A DNA stretch of 12,997 nucleotides from Candidatus Nanopelagicales bacterium (GCA_030832365.1 JAURJF010000025.1:1-12997); one strand, 5' to 3'; shown: positions 5,955 to 12,851, counted from the stretch's first letter. Translations and numbers: made by a program. Notes: generated by a model not told the origin, from the sequence alone.

Positions 5955-7220
5955 TTATGAAACGCTAGTTCCACGCGATTTGGAGATATTGTGAAATACG
6001 CGATAACCAACGATTGCAACCAAAGTTGCATTAATGATTCCATTAAATGTGAAATCACCACTAGTCCAGGAGACATCAGCAATTCCTATAATGATTGCGG
6101 TAGCAACCACGAGCAAATTGGTGGAATCAGTGAAATTCACTTTTGATTCAATCCAAATTTTTGCTCCTAGAATTCCAATCATTCCAAAGAGAGCAACTTG
6201 CGCTCCTCCTAAGACTCCGCCAGGAATAGCGCTAAGAACTGCGCCAAATTTTGGTGAAACTGACAAGATGATTGCACCAAAGGCTGCAATCCAATATGCC
6301 GCGGTTGAATAAACTCGAGTGGCAGCCATTACACCGATATTTTCAGCATAAGTGGTGGTTCCTGAGCCGCCGCCAGCGCCCGCAAGGGTTGTAGCAACGC
6401 CATCAGCAAATAAGGCATTACCCATCTGATCATCAAGATCTTTGCCAGTCATATTTGATACCGCTTTAACATGTCCAACATTTTCAGCAATCAGCACCAG
6501 AACTACTGGGATGAAGAGAATGATGGCGCTGACTTTGAATTCAGGAGTTGTGAAAGTTGGGGCAGCAACCCATTTAGCCGCTGAGATTCCATCAGTGTTG
6601 ACATCTCCCATGACAAATGCCACCAGATATCCCACAACAACTCCGAGGAATATTGAAATGCGCCCAATGAAGCCGCGTGAGAAAGCTGCAAATGATGCGA
6701 TTGCAAGCAGAGTCAAAGTTCCTAGAACTGGTCCACTTGCTAAACCATTTTTAGCGGCTGGAGCAAGGTTTAGGCCGATGACCATAACGATTGTTCCGGT
6801 AACTACAGGAGGCAACATCCAATTGATCCAGCCAGTTCCAACTGCGCGAGCAATTAGACCAACAAGAGCTAATAAGACTCCGGTTGCAACTACGCCGCCG
6901 AGGGCAACTGCCATGCTGTCACTTTTAACTGATGCGGCAATTGGAGCAAGGAATGCAAAAGATGATCCAAGATAACTCGGGACTTTATTTTGAGTAATAA
7001 TGAGGAAGAGGATTGTTCCCACACCAGAGAAGAAAAGAGTGGTGGTTGGGGGTAGGCCCGTAAGAATTGGAACTAGGAAAGTAGCTCCGAACATTGCTGC
7101 AATATGTTGGAAACCAACGCCAATGGTGCGCGGCCAACTTAAACGTTCATCTGTCGAGACGACCTCGCCAGGGGCAATGCTTTTTCCATTTCCGTGTAGC
7201 TTCCAAGAGAAGAGACTCAT
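5955..7220 (-). CDS. uraA: NCS2-family uracil/xanthine permease (UraA-like)
   Basis: The 421-residue inner-membrane nucleobase:proton symporter has the many hydrophobic segments of the 14-helix UraA fold. Family motifs are GFQHIAAMFGAT (36-47), GSSFAF (85-90), AENVGH (245-250) with Glu246 matching UraA Glu241, and SGTTTYAENIGV (286-297) with Glu293 matching UraA Glu290. The order NVGH...DDQMGNALFADG...TTYAENIGVMA.TRVYS is closest to uracil permeases, though xanthine or other pyrimidine transport is possible. GAGGA at -13 to -9 of the ATG is a good ribosome binding site, so unlike its neighbours this gene has a leader. It is monocistronic, ending at a strong hairpin terminator, and diverges from the padR operon across 236 bp. 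Confidence 0.85.
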   Translation of the reverse strand: MSLFSWKLHGNGKSIAPGEVVSTDERLSWPRTIGVGFQHIAAMFGATFLVPILTGLPPTTTLFFSGVGTILFLIITQNKVPSYLGSSFAFLAPIAASVKSDSMAVALGGVVATGVLLALVGLIARAVGTGWINWMLPPVVTGTIVMVIGLNLAPAAKNGLASGPVLGTLTLLAIASFAAFSRGFIGRISIFLGVVVGYLVAFVMGDVNTDGISAAKWVAAPTFTTPEFKVSAIILFIPVVLVLIAENVGHVKAVSNMTGKDLDDQMGNALFADGVATTLAGAGGGSGTTTYAENIGVMAATRVYSTAAYWIAAFGAIILSVSPKFGAVLSAIPGGVLGGAQVALFGMIGILGAKIWIESKVNFTDSTNLLVVATAIIIGIADVSWTSGDFTFNGIINATLVAIVGYRVFHNISKSRGTSVS

Positions 7221-7326
7221 CTAAGAGGTCCTCATTTCTAGAGCGCCCAGTGGTTCTGTAGGCAATATTTAGGTTGCGGGCGAACTCTAAAAAAGAAGGA
7301 TATGCCTGATATTTGCTACTAATAAG

Positions 7327-7413
7327 TCTGACTCGCGCAAACCTGAGAGTTTTATAACGACACCCTGGGAATTCTCGCGGGTCAGAGTTGCGCTGCGGCG
7401 CCTGGCAGGGTTT
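7327..7413 (+). other. GC-rich structured segment, candidate RNA leader or small RNA
   Basis: By hand count this 87-bp stretch has 50 G+C (57%), against 15 of 46 (33%) in the 46 bp before it. Three pairings are possible. Stem A is 7327-7336 with 7377-7386 (10 bp, one U-G wobble on the plus strand, a C/A mismatch on the minus strand), extended inward by GAGA 7345-7348 with TCTC 7373-7376. Stem B is GCGCAA 7335-7340 plus CTGA 7343-7346 with TCAG 7382-7385 plus TTGCGC 7388-7393. A loop helix pairs ACCCTG 7362-7367 with CAGGGT 7406-7411. A and B share bases and exclude each other. An extended -10-like TGCTACTAA ends at 7322, about 6 nt before the structure. It matches no riboswitch core I know. 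It could instead be promoter DNA with chance repeats. Confidence 0.35.
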
Positions 7414-7418
7414 ACTAT
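7413..7418 (+). promoter_or_regulatory. Possible -10 of the padR-ino1 operon
   Basis: TACTAT fits TAnnnT and would place the start of transcription near 7425, inside the PadR-type operator just downstream. A TTGCGC 19 bp upstream is a poor -35. TATAAA at 7440-7445 is an alternative but is too near the ribosome binding site. Confidence 0.4.
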
Positions 7419-7422
7419 CTAC

Positions 7423-7442
7423 TCGATATATCGAATCGATAT
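7423..7442. promoter_or_regulatory. PadR-type operator (TCGATATATCGA / ATATCGA-A-TCGATAT)
   Basis: Two overlapping dyads are present: the perfect 12-bp palindrome TCGATATATCGA (7423-7434) and the inverted repeat ATATCGA-A-TCGATAT (7428-7442). AT-rich ATATCGAT dyads like these are typical of actinobacterial PadR sites (from memory). The position, between a likely -10 and the padR ribosome binding site, implies autorepression of padR and control of the genes cotranscribed with it. The six Gs at 7448-7453 just downstream are the padR ribosome binding site. Confidence 0.68.
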
Positions 7443-7456
7443 AAATAGGGGGGTAG

Positions 7457-7996
7457 ATGAGATCTAGATCTGAATCGCTCGAGTTTGCCCTTCTTGGCCT
7501 ATTAAAGGAGAGCTCCCTTCATGGTTATGAGCTCCGCAAGAGACTCACAGCCATATTTGGCCCCTTTAGAGCTCTCTCATTCTCTGTTCTCTATCCGCAA
7601 TTAAAGCGAATGCTTGATGCAGGTCTAATCATCCAATTGGAAGTTCCCAAGGGTGGAAAGTCCAAGAGAGTTCGAATCGTCTACTCCATAACCCAAAAAG
7701 GCATTTCTAAATTCGATGAATTAACCCAAGGGGCAGGAGAGCTCGGCCTAGATGACGATAACTTTGAAGTGAGCGTCGCATTCTTTGGGCCAACTTCAAC
7801 TCGAAATCGATTAAGAATTCTTGAGGGGCGCCAGCGCCGCCTTAAGGAGAAGGCTGAGATCTTAAAAGCTGATCTAGATAAGTCAGCCGTTGGTCTTGAT
7901 AAATATCTTCTGGAGTGGCGCCGCCACTCTCTTGAAACTGCTGAGCGAGAAATTGCTTGGCTTGATCAAATGATCAGATCTGAAAGGAAAAACTAG
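7457..7996 (+). CDS. PadR-family transcriptional regulator
   Basis: The 179-residue cytoplasmic repressor-type protein has a PadR winged helix at residues 8-80: FALLGLLKESSLHGYELRKR, then FSVLYPQLKRMLDAGLI as the recognition-helix region, and a wing with VRIVYSITQKG. The C-terminal half (about 115-177) is a long charged, helical Vir_act_alpha_C-like dimerisation region. The start ATG at 7457 has a G6 ribosome binding site 3 nt upstream. PadR regulators next to ino1 are a conserved actinobacterial pairing (for example Rv0047c beside ino1 in Mycobacterium tuberculosis, from memory). The palindromic operator just upstream suggests it represses its own operon; the ligand is unknown. Its stop TAG shares its G with the GTG start of ino1. 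Confidence 0.85.
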   Translation: MRSRSESLEFALLGLLKESSLHGYELRKRLTAIFGPFRALSFSVLYPQLKRMLDAGLIIQLEVPKGGKSKRVRIVYSITQKGISKFDELTQGAGELGLDDDNFEVSVAFFGPTSTRNRLRILEGRQRRLKEKAEILKADLDKSAVGLDKYLLEWRRHSLETAEREIAWLDQMIRSERKN

Positions 7997-9084
7997 TGAG
8001 CCCAGATAAAGAGATCCGCGTAGCAATAGTTGGAGTTGGTAATTGCGCCAATTCTCTAGTGCAAGGGGTGCATTACTACCGAGATGCGGCAAGGGATCAA
8101 GAGATTCCAGGTCTGATGAATGTAGTTGTCGGGGGATATCACGTAGGTGATGTGAAGTTTGTTGCTGCCTTTGATGTTGATAAAAAGAAAGTTGGCCTTG
8201 ATCTTGCAGATGCTATCTGGGCTAGTGAAAACAACACCATCAAATTCTCTGATGTTCCACAATCAGGAATCAAGGTTCTAAGAGGAGTCACCCATGATGG
8301 ACTTGGTCGCTACTATCGCGAAACTATCACTGAGTCTGACTCTCCAGCCGTTGATGTTGTTAAGGAACTTAAAGATGCCAAGGTCGATGTTCTAGTCTGC
8401 TATCTGCCTGTTGGCTCAGAGGTTGCTACAAAGTTTTATGCCCAATGCGCAATTGATGCTGGCTGCGGTTTTGTCAACGCACTTCCAGTATTTATCGCCT
8501 CAACCCCTGAGTGGGCCGATAAATTCACAAAGGCCGGCCTTCCAATCGTTGGCGATGATATTAAATCTCAAGTTGGAGCAACTATTACCCATAGAGTCCT
8601 AACCAAGCTATTCCAAGACCGCGGAGTCAAAGTCGATAGAACCTATCAATTAAATGTCGGTGGAAATATGGACTTTAAAAACATGCTTGAGCGAGATCGC
8701 CTAGAGTCAAAGAAGATCTCCAAAACTCAATCAGTTACATCACAGCTTGATTACGACATGGGAGAGGGCAATGTTCATATTGGGCCATCTGATTATGTGC
8801 AGTGGCTAGATGATCGCAAGTGGGCCTTTGTTCGCCTCGAAGGTCGGGCATTTGGCGATGTTCCACTAACTATTGAATACAAGCTAGAGGTCTGGGATTC
8901 ACCAAACTCGGCTGGAGTCATTATTGATGCACTTCGCTGCGCCAAGGTTGCAATGGATAGAGGAATTGGTGGACCACTTCTCTCGCCATCTAGCTACTTT
9001 ATGAAATCTCCTCCTGAGCAATACTCAGATGAAGAGGCGCTAAAGAGAACTAAAGCATTTATTGCCGGCGAACTAAAGAGTTAG
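7996..9084 (+). CDS. ino1: Inositol-3-phosphate synthase
   Basis: Converts D-glucose 6-phosphate to 1D-myo-inositol 3-phosphate using internally recycled NAD, the first step to phosphatidylinositol and, in many actinobacteria, mycothiol. The 362-residue length matches the short actinobacterial form. Visible conserved blocks are VAIVGVGNCANSLVQG (NAD-binding loop), AAFDVDKKKVG, SENNTIKFSDVP, CYLPVGSE, VGDDIKSQVGAT, QLNVGGNMDFKNML, SKKISKTQSV (catalytic lysine region) and VWDSPNSAGV. All appear intact. The start is GTG at 7996, overlapping the padR stop by 1 nt, with AAAGGAA about 7 nt upstream. Supply of the substrate by the nearby glucokinase is possible but not evidence of linkage. Confidence 0.96.
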   Translation: MSPDKEIRVAIVGVGNCANSLVQGVHYYRDAARDQEIPGLMNVVVGGYHVGDVKFVAAFDVDKKKVGLDLADAIWASENNTIKFSDVPQSGIKVLRGVTHDGLGRYYRETITESDSPAVDVVKELKDAKVDVLVCYLPVGSEVATKFYAQCAIDAGCGFVNALPVFIASTPEWADKFTKAGLPIVGDDIKSQVGATITHRVLTKLFQDRGVKVDRTYQLNVGGNMDFKNMLERDRLESKKISKTQSVTSQLDYDMGEGNVHIGPSDYVQWLDDRKWAFVRLEGRAFGDVPLTIEYKLEVWDSPNSAGVIIDALRCAKVAMDRGIGGPLLSPSSYFMKSPPEQYSDEEALKRTKAFIAGELKS

Positions 9085-9093
9085 GATTCAGGG

Positions 9094-9837
9094 ATGAGTG
9101 AAGTCCTCAAATCCCTAGATGAGCAGGTCCTTACCTTAACTCTGAATCGGGTGGCAAAGCAGAATGCCATTACCCGAGAAATGTATCAACTTCTCGCCGA
9201 TGCGCTTAAGGAAGCAAACGGCGACTTTGGGATTCGAGCAGTGGTAATAACTCATGAAGGTAAACACTTCACGGCTGGAAATGACATCTTTGATTTTCTA
9301 AATGATCCACCTCATGAGCCTGGCTCACCTGTTTGGAATTTCCTGCAAGAAATTCACAACTTTACAAAGCCACTCCTTGCCGCAGTTTCAGGAAATGCAA
9401 TTGGTATTGGAACAACGATGTTGCTTCACTGCGATATCACGCTTGCATCTGAGACTACGAACTTTTCTATGCCCTTTGTTAATTTAGGCCTTGTTCCTGA
9501 AGCTGGGGCGAGCCTGCTATTTCCAAGACTTGTGGGATATCAAAAAGCTGCACAAATTCTTCTCACCGGAGAACCTTTTAGCGCAGTGCAAGCAGTTGAG
9601 ATGGGTCTAATTGCAGGCATAGCTGAGAATCCAAAGGATGAAATTAGAAAAATTGCGCTAAAACTTGCAAGCCAGCCGCCAAATGCAATCTTGCAGACAA
9701 AAGCGCTATTAAAGAGTGATCTCCATGAGAAAGTTAAAGTGGTAATGCAGGCAGAAGGCGAGCTCTTTCTTCGGGCCCTTGAATCAGATGAGGCTCAAGA
9801 GGCCTTCATGAAACTAGCAGCAAAGAAGGGTAAGTAG
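9094..9837 (+). CDS. Crotonase-superfamily protein, probable enoyl-CoA isomerase type
   Basis: The 247-residue crotonase fold has oxyanion-hole segments HFTAGNDIFDF (58-68) and GNAIGIGTTMLLHCD (100-114), and would act on acyl-CoA thioesters. Aligning by eye with rat enoyl-CoA hydratase, the two hydratase glutamates are replaced (Glu144 by Thr108, Glu164 by Phe128). The PF.NLGL..E pattern of peroxisomal/yeast delta3,delta2-enoyl-CoA isomerases is present, with Glu136 in MPFVNLGLVPEAGAS. Isomerisation of unsaturated acyl-CoAs is therefore more likely than hydration. AGGA overlapping the ino1 stop gives a ribosome binding site 7 nt before the ATG, and the gap to ino1 is 9 bp. It is directly followed by the SDR gene (TAGATG), so it is the third gene of the padR operon. 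Confidence 0.82.
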   Translation: MSEVLKSLDEQVLTLTLNRVAKQNAITREMYQLLADALKEANGDFGIRAVVITHEGKHFTAGNDIFDFLNDPPHEPGSPVWNFLQEIHNFTKPLLAAVSGNAIGIGTTMLLHCDITLASETTNFSMPFVNLGLVPEAGASLLFPRLVGYQKAAQILLTGEPFSAVQAVEMGLIAGIAENPKDEIRKIALKLASQPPNAILQTKALLKSDLHEKVKVVMQAEGELFLRALESDEAQEAFMKLAAKKGK

Positions 9838-10668
9838 ATGAGTCTTGCAGGAAAGAAGATTTTTGTTACTGGCGGATCTAGAGGCATTGGGCTAGCCATC
9901 GCTATCAGGGCGGCAAAAGACGGAGCAATGATTGCAATTGCTGCTAAAACTAATGAACCAAATCCAAAGCTTCCAGGAACTATCCACACAGCAGCAAGTG
10001 ATATCAGAGCTGCTGGGGGAGCGGCCCTTGCTATTCAATGCGACTTAAGGGATGAAAATCAGTTAAGCGCAGCTGTTGATCAAGCTGCGAAAGAGTTTGG
10101 CGGCATTGATATCTTAATTAACAATGCAAGCGCTATTAATCTCACCCCCACGCTGCAAACCCCTGCTAAGAGATTTGATTTAATGTTTGATGTAAATGTT
10201 CGAGGAACTTTTTTAACCTCTCAAGCAGTCCTACCCCATCTGCAAGAAAGTGCTAAAGCTGGCCGAAATCCTCACATCTTGACTCTCTCGCCTCCGCTTT
10301 CAATGAAGGCAAAGTGGTTTAGAAACCATGTGGCCTACACAATGGCTAAATATGGAATGAGTATGTGTGTTCTTGGAATGGCCGAGGAGTTTAAGCGAGA
10401 GAAGATAGCTGTTAACGCCCTCTGGCCGAGAACAGCAATTGATACTGCAGCACTTGCAATGATTCCTGGAGTTGATACTGCCGCCTGTCGCACCCCTGAG
10501 ATTCTGGCCGATGCTGCCTATATTATTTTAAATCGTGAATCTGCTTCTTGTAGTGGAAACTTCTTTGTTGATGATGAAGTTCTAGCATCTGAAGGAATTA
10601 CTGATCTAGAGAAATATTCTGTTGTTCCTGGAACTACAGACTTTCTCTTAGACTTCTTTTTGGATTAA
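9838..10668 (+). CDS. Short-chain dehydrogenase/reductase, HSDL2-like
   Basis: The 276-residue NAD(P)-dependent oxidoreductase has TGGSRGIG (11-18) as cofactor loop, NNAS (95-98), and active-site Tyr167/Lys171 in AYTMAK, with Ser151 in LSPPLS as the likely partner. The features NEPNPKLPGTIHTAA, KRFDLMFDVNVRGTF, ILTLSPPL, AYTMAKYGMS and NALWPRTAIDTAA are characteristic of the HSDL2 branch, whose animal members are peroxisomal/mitochondrial SDRs linked to fatty-acid metabolism; the true substrate is not established. Start ATG directly follows the isomerase stop, with GAAGGG 7 nt upstream. It is the last gene of the padR-ino1 operon. Its stop TAA overlaps the stop of the facing transporter gene within one TTAA. 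Confidence 0.85.
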   Translation: MSLAGKKIFVTGGSRGIGLAIAIRAAKDGAMIAIAAKTNEPNPKLPGTIHTAASDIRAAGGAALAIQCDLRDENQLSAAVDQAAKEFGGIDILINNASAINLTPTLQTPAKRFDLMFDVNVRGTFLTSQAVLPHLQESAKAGRNPHILTLSPPLSMKAKWFRNHVAYTMAKYGMSMCVLGMAEEFKREKIAVNALWPRTAIDTAALAMIPGVDTAACRTPEILADAAYIILNRESASCSGNFFVDDEVLASEGITDLEKYSVVPGTTDFLLDFFLD

Positions 10669-10671
10669 TCC
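10662..10671. repeat. GGATTAATCC palindrome holding both convergent stop codons
   Basis: A perfect 10-bp palindrome in which TTAA (10665-10668) supplies TAA to the SDR gene on the plus strand and TAA to the transporter gene on the minus strand. Both proteins therefore end in Asp (GAT TAA). There is no room for a separate terminator, and the stem is too short to be a convincing one. Confidence 0.55.
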
Positions 10672-11822
10672 TTAATCTTCAAATCTGAATGTGAGTGATC
10701 AGTCTCAACGATTCCTGAAGAGTATCTGCTTTCATATTTGCCAAGGCGCCAGATAAGCACTGAGAGAAGCCAAGCTGCAACAAAACTAGCGACTATGAAG
10801 AAACCAATTCCACTAAGCTCAATATTTGCAATGGTCGTAAATGGCTCATAGTTATCAATCGAAGTCTTACTAGCTAATACATTGATTATTTGAATTGTTC
10901 CAATCACAAGAGCTACAAAGATTGAAATAGAGGTAGTGGTGATGTTGTAGTAGATCTTCCGCAGTGGTGAGGTAAAAGCCCAGCCATAAGCCTTAGTCAT
11001 AAATATTCCATCCAGGGCGTCCATCAGTGACATGCCTGCAGCAAAGATTATTGGCAGGGCGATGATGGCAAGTGGTGGCAGGACTCCACCCACAGTTCCT
11101 ATGGCAACCGTTGCTGAGAGACCTAGAATCGCAACCTCGGTTGCGGTATCAAAGCCGAGTCCAAATAGAACCCCAACTGGATAGATTTGATGAGATTTAT
11201 CAAAACCTTTTTTGAAACGTCCTCTAAAGATTCGCCGCATAAGTCCTCGGTCATTTAAAAGTTCTTCGAGATGTTGATGCGAAAATTTGCCAGTCTTAGC
11301 TTTCTTCCAAACTCCAATAATCCCAACCAAGATCACTAAATTTAATATGCCAATTAGATAGAGAAAAAGACCAGAAACTGAAGTTCCAATGATTCCACCA
11401 GTTTCAGCAAAATTCTCTTGGAATCTTGCCGCGCGTTGAGCTGCAAATGCAACTAGAACTGAAAGTGCTAAGACAACTGTTGAGTGGCCTAAGGAGAAAA
11501 AGAGACCCACCCCTAAAGGGCTCTTACCTTTAGCTAACATCAAGCGTGTGGTGTCATCAATTGCTGCAATGTGGTCGGCATCAAATGCGTGGCGCAATCC
11601 AAATGAATAAGCCAAAGCTCCAGCTCCAGCATAAACAAGAGCACCTTTGCTATCGGTTAATCCCTGATATTGAGGATCTGAGTTGTAGTAGATAAATAGC
11701 CCCCAACCAATTACGTGCAGGGCAATTACTGTTCCTAAAATGCCAACTAAAGAGGGGATTTCGTTTCTCTCGAACTTTAAGTGCTGCCTTAAGGATTTGT
11801 CGCTGCGCTTTAAGTTTGACAT
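10665..11822 (-). CDS. Nickel/cobalt transporter, NiCoT (HoxN/NixA) family
   Basis: A 385-residue inner-membrane permease with about eight hydrophobic helices importing Ni2+ and/or Co2+. The NiCoT signature RHAFDADHIAAIDD (78-90) is intact, including the His and Asp residues needed for metal selectivity. Other family blocks are FSLGHSTVV (109-117), LGFDTATEVAILG and SLMDALDGIFM. Ni versus Co preference cannot be read. The ATG at 11822 has TAACCT at -12 to -7 and no Shine-Dalgarno, so it is probably leaderless. A Nur-box-like dyad fills the gap between -35 and -10, which implies repression when nickel is sufficient. It diverges from the EamA exporter by 81 bp and converges on the SDR gene with a 4-bp overlap. 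No nickel enzyme is encoded in the window. Confidence 0.9.
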   Translation of the reverse strand: MSNLKRSDKSLRQHLKFERNEIPSLVGILGTVIALHVIGWGLFIYYNSDPQYQGLTDSKGALVYAGAGALAYSFGLRHAFDADHIAAIDDTTRLMLAKGKSPLGVGLFFSLGHSTVVLALSVLVAFAAQRAARFQENFAETGGIIGTSVSGLFLYLIGILNLVILVGIIGVWKKAKTGKFSHQHLEELLNDRGLMRRIFRGRFKKGFDKSHQIYPVGVLFGLGFDTATEVAILGLSATVAIGTVGGVLPPLAIIALPIIFAAGMSLMDALDGIFMTKAYGWAFTSPLRKIYYNITTTSISIFVALVIGTIQIINVLASKTSIDNYEPFTTIANIELSGIGFFIVASFVAAWLLSVLIWRLGKYESRYSSGIVETDHSHSDLKIKD

Positions 11823-11828
11823 AGGGTA

Positions 11829-11834
11829 AGGTTA
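11829..11834 (-). promoter_or_regulatory. Leaderless -10 hexamer of the NiCoT gene
   Basis: TAACCT on the minus strand lies at -12 to -7 of the ATG at 11822. A TTGCAG hexamer (11852-11857) stands exactly 17 bp upstream as a partial -35. Confidence 0.52.
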
Positions 11835-11851
11835 TTGCAAATCATTTGCAT
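11835..11851. promoter_or_regulatory. Nur-box-like operator (TTGCAA-N5-TTGCAT)
   Basis: TTGCAA ATCAT TTGCAT matches the Streptomyces Nur consensus as I recall it (tTGCaa-N5-ttGCAA) in 11 of 12 specified bases with the right spacing. Within it TGCAAAT-C-ATTTGCA (11836-11850) is a perfect 15-bp dyad. It occupies the 17-bp spacer of the NiCoT promoter, next to a further CTGCAA at 11852-11857. Nur is the nickel-responsive Fur-family repressor; the downstream gene being a nickel-type transporter supports the call. Confidence 0.68.
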
Positions 11852-11891
11852 CTGCAAAGCGAAAATAGTCAAATATTAATTCTATGGAAGT

Positions 11892-11897
11892 TAGGGT
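11892..11897 (+). promoter_or_regulatory. Leaderless -10 hexamer of the EamA exporter
   Basis: TAGGGT is at -12 to -7 of the GTG at 11904, leaving the spacer GTCAGA. It favours GTG 11904 over the ATG at 11910 as the start. Confidence 0.45.
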
Positions 11898-11903
11898 GTC
11901 AGA

Positions 11904-12848
11904 GTGGAGATGAATAAGCGAGCCGAAGTCTCAAATTCTGCAAAGACCTGGACTTCGCTTTGGGCGGTTTATTTGATTTGGGGATCTACTTACTTCGCAA
12001 TTGCCTATGTAATTGAGAGCATGCCACCACTTTTAGCAATGGGGATTCGCTTTTTAATTGCGGGGTTGCTTCTTGCTGCAATAATTTCATTGCGACAGGG
12101 GATTGGCGAGTTAAAAATTCCCAAGGCAGAGTTAAAGAGCTCACTAGTTATGGGCTTTCTACTCCTAGGATTTGGAATCGGCACTGTATCTGTTTCTCAA
12201 GAATATGTGCCCTCAGGAATTGTTGCGTTAATAATTGCAGCTCTTCCATTATGGATAGCAATCTTTCGTACCATCTCTGGAGAGAGATTGGCTAAAGTCT
12301 CTTGGCTAGGCCTAATGATTGGTTTTGCTGGCGTAGCCCTCCTCCTAAAGCCTGGAAGCATTACTCCAGTAAGTGAGATAAGTAATTTCAAGCTCTTTCT
12401 CTTTATGTTGATGGTACTTCTGGGAAATATTGGTTGGGCCCTTGGAACATTCCTAGCTCCAAGGTTTCCACTTCCTAAAAATACTCTTGTCTTTACTGCT
12501 TACGAAATGTTGGCCGGGGGAATCTCTTTAACTGTGGCAGGTTTTATTAAAGGCGAGTCAATTGGTGATTTTCTTGATGCAACTAGCTGGTCCTGGCTCT
12601 GGTTTGTTTACTTAATTATTTTCGGATCAATCGCGGCATATACCGCATATCTCTGGCTAGTTGCCAATGCCCCTGTTTCACTAACTGCAACTTATGCCTA
12701 TGTAAATCCGATAATTGCCGTAGCGCTCGGAGCTCTATTTCTGAATGAGAAAATAACTAGTTCTTACGCCATTGGTGGTCTAATCATCTTAATTGGTGTT
12801 GTTTTGGTGGTATCAGTTGAGCGAGCTAGGAAAGAACCAACTAACTAA
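11904..12848 (+). CDS. EamA-family (DMT) transporter, YedA-like
   Basis: The 314-residue inner-membrane protein has ten hydrophobic segments arranged as two EamA repeats (about residues 15-150 and 165-305). WAVYLIWGSTYFAI is the first-helix motif, typical of YedA-type drug/metabolite exporters, and GSIAAYTAYLWLV plus YAYVNPIIAVALGALFLNE is the second-repeat hallmark. Substrate is unknown; relatives export amino acids or other metabolites. I keep the GTG start at 11904 because TAGGGT stands at the leaderless distance; an ATG 6 nt later is the alternative and changes only two residues. It shares the 81-bp divergent region with the nickel transporter, so metal regulation could reach it, but the Nur-like box is far from its -10. 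It ends 3 bp from the facing partial gene. Confidence 0.87.
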   Translation: MEMNKRAEVSNSAKTWTSLWAVYLIWGSTYFAIAYVIESMPPLLAMGIRFLIAGLLLAAIISLRQGIGELKIPKAELKSSLVMGFLLLGFGIGTVSVSQEYVPSGIVALIIAALPLWIAIFRTISGERLAKVSWLGLMIGFAGVALLLKPGSITPVSEISNFKLFLFMLMVLLGNIGWALGTFLAPRFPLPKNTLVFTAYEMLAGGISLTVAGFIKGESIGDFLDATSWSWLWFVYLIIFGSIAAYTAYLWLVANAPVSLTATYAYVNPIIAVALGALFLNEKITSSYAIGGLIILIGVVLVVSVERARKEPTN

Positions 12849-12851
12849 TCG

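Noticed and set aside
6442..6975. 177-codon open frame on the plus strand inside the permease gene
   Set aside because: It is antisense to well-conserved UraA-like coding sequence, has low-complexity Thr/Pro/Ala/Arg composition typical of a reverse-strand shadow, and lacks a ribosome binding site.
7337..7350. CTGAGAG / CTCTCAGG motifs resembling TPP or glycine riboswitch pieces
   Set aside because: On the plus strand the other TPP core elements are missing. On the minus strand the glycine aptamer core (GCCGAAGG-type segment) is absent. Only the short motif matches.
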